Shown here: in pieces, positions 62,838 to 64,000 of the stretch
Position numbering within the stretch: the first letter of the stretch is position 1
How the letters are laid out: every line of letters begins with the position of its first letter
The notes under the pieces: model-generated
What the model saw: only the letters and a program-made list of their open reading frames with translations
The model's database searches: none
What the model was told of the DNA's origin: nothing
Position numbers and translations under genes: made by a program
Assembly: GCA_006538405.1 (NCBI GenBank)
Contig: BJKQ01000005.1
Span: 434,001-498,000, forward strand
Length of the DNA: 64,000 nucleotides
Reading direction: 5' to 3'
From: Hansfordia pulvinata
Lineage: Eukaryota > Ascomycota > Sordariomycetes > Xylariales

Positions 62838-64000
62838 AGCATCGGCTCAGGGCCCAGGAAGGCCAAGGGAAGATTGCTACGTAAGCACCATGGTACCCTA
62901 TAAGAGAGAGGGGAGAGAGGGGCCAAAGGAGATATCAGGGAAGAGAGAGGGAGAAAGAAGACAAAGAAGAAGAAAAAGACTCTACATAGTAGAATTTTGG
63001 GCATCACAGAGGCCTAACCACCATGTCATTCACTAGCTAGACTACAACACATCCATTCTATATTTTGTTACATTCCGGGCATCTCGCGCCTTGCGCGCAT
63101 CGAGAATGAAGGTGTTGGCTGTCTATAGTCTGGGTGGCACATGGTGATCGTGTGCAGAGTCTAGACTGTGCAGCGACGGTATGATGGAATCGCGCCACCG
63201 AACCAGTGACACCCACGTACTGCGCATTCTCCAAGTCGATTACCAACACAACCGACGTGGGTGAGGTGGGCCAGGAGATAAGCACTCGCAAGCAGGACCC
63301 AGATGACTCGAATCTCTAGACCACGAGTTTCCTTCCATCAGTCTTCTTCAACTTGTTGCTGTTGCTGTTCTGCTCATCATCTCATTTTAGTTTCTTCTTG
63401 ATGATATCCACAAAAGCTCGAGTCTCATTGCCGCAAGTCAAATCAAGTCGACCGTTTGGTTGCCGTGCTCCCGAGTCCTGACATCCATTCGTCAGGGGTG
63501 AATATCGAGCACACAGCTTGGGGTCGAGATACCCTTCCCGGAGCACCGACGCTGAGTTGGATGGGCTTACTCGTCGGGCTCGGCGGCTGGCGCCGAGGAA
63601 CACAAGGAACTGAATCCCAGCACAAGATCTCGGCTCGATCACGGTAGGTTCCGGTGCGACCCAAGCGATCAGCAGGGCTCGGTATGGACGATGTCTAATG
63701 AAACCAGGGGGTGTGGTCACTGTGTGGCAACTCGTTAGAGAATAGGAAGAAGAAGAAGAAGAAGAAGAAGAAGAAGAAGAAGAAGAAGGAGCCCATATGG
63801 TAACATGGTGGTCCTCAATTCCTCGTCCTCGAGCAAATCCACATCCACTCTTCGTGTCCCCCGAATTCTCACAAGTCAACCCTTTTGTCAGGACCCAAAA
63901 CTACAGTACCCAGCCGTGACTGAGAGAGCTTTTTGAGTTGAACAGATTGAGGGTATACTCGACCGAGCAATTGCTTGTAACTTGGTACGGCATTGCCCGA
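62838..64000. other. 3' flank of the peptide gene and unresolved right end
   Basis: From 62902 to about 62983 the plus strand is almost entirely purine, probably 3' UTR. A GAA repeat lies at 63747-63788. On the minus strand an open frame from 63879 to 63382 ends in protein-like sequence (GNETRAFVDIIKKKLK before a stop at 63382) and could include a last exon, but no complete gene model can be supported within the window. Confidence 0.5.
63747..63788. repeat. GAA trinucleotide repeat
   Basis: About fourteen AAG/GAA units. Confidence 0.92.

Overview
The window is from a GC-rich filamentous ascomycete. Short spliceosomal introns of 51-120 bp with GTRAGT-type donors, CTRAC/CTGAC branch sites and fungal gene families (THO2, PHO84-type phosphate transporter, homoserine O-acetyltransferase, WSC-domain protein) point to a Pezizomycete. 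The many AGGTACCT/TACCTAGGTA elements suggest a Sordariomycete, possibly Hypocreales, but I cannot name a species from sequence alone. Gene density is low: ten protein genes are supported in 64 kb, separated by noncoding blocks of up to about 10 kb that are full of microsatellites, G/C homopolymers and a short palindromic motif.

Layout. Position 1-58 is the 5' end of a minus-strand gene resembling eIF3 subunit G. At 1246-3774 (-) is a large PH-domain protein. A 10.3 kb gene desert follows. At 14054-15278 (+) is a four-exon coiled-coil protein, convergent with an inorganic phosphate transporter at 16829-19148 (-). After 6.8 kb of noncoding DNA come homoserine O-acetyltransferase (methionine biosynthesis) at 25912-27555 (-) and, divergently, THO complex subunit 2 (mRNA export/transcription) at 29644-36923 (+). 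A 6.9 kb noncoding block leads to a WSC-domain cell-surface protein at 43824-45093 (-). Another 7.5 kb block leads to a large kelch-repeat, single-pass membrane protein at 52602-57246 (-) and an unrecognised 589-residue protein at 59090-60859 (-). The window closes with a tiny two-exon secreted six-cysteine peptide gene at 62558-62837 (+), which is too short to appear as a normal long open frame.

The genes do not form an operon or an obvious pathway cluster. Most are housekeeping or cell-surface functions. Three of them (homoserine O-acetyltransferase, THO2, kelch protein) are broken by single-base frameshifts, nine in total, and nearly all are explained by one base missing from a run of G or C. 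The simplest reading is systematic undercalling of homopolymers in the assembly, not gene death.

Two things deserve most attention. First, the secreted cysteine-rich miniprotein has a signal peptide, a Lys-Arg processing site and a predicted 35-residue mature peptide with a C-X3-C...C-X3-C core. Second, the noncoding DNA is saturated with the palindrome ACGAGTACTCGT and its half-sites: about 45 exact 8-mers counted by eye, against about 2 expected, and none seen in coding exons.
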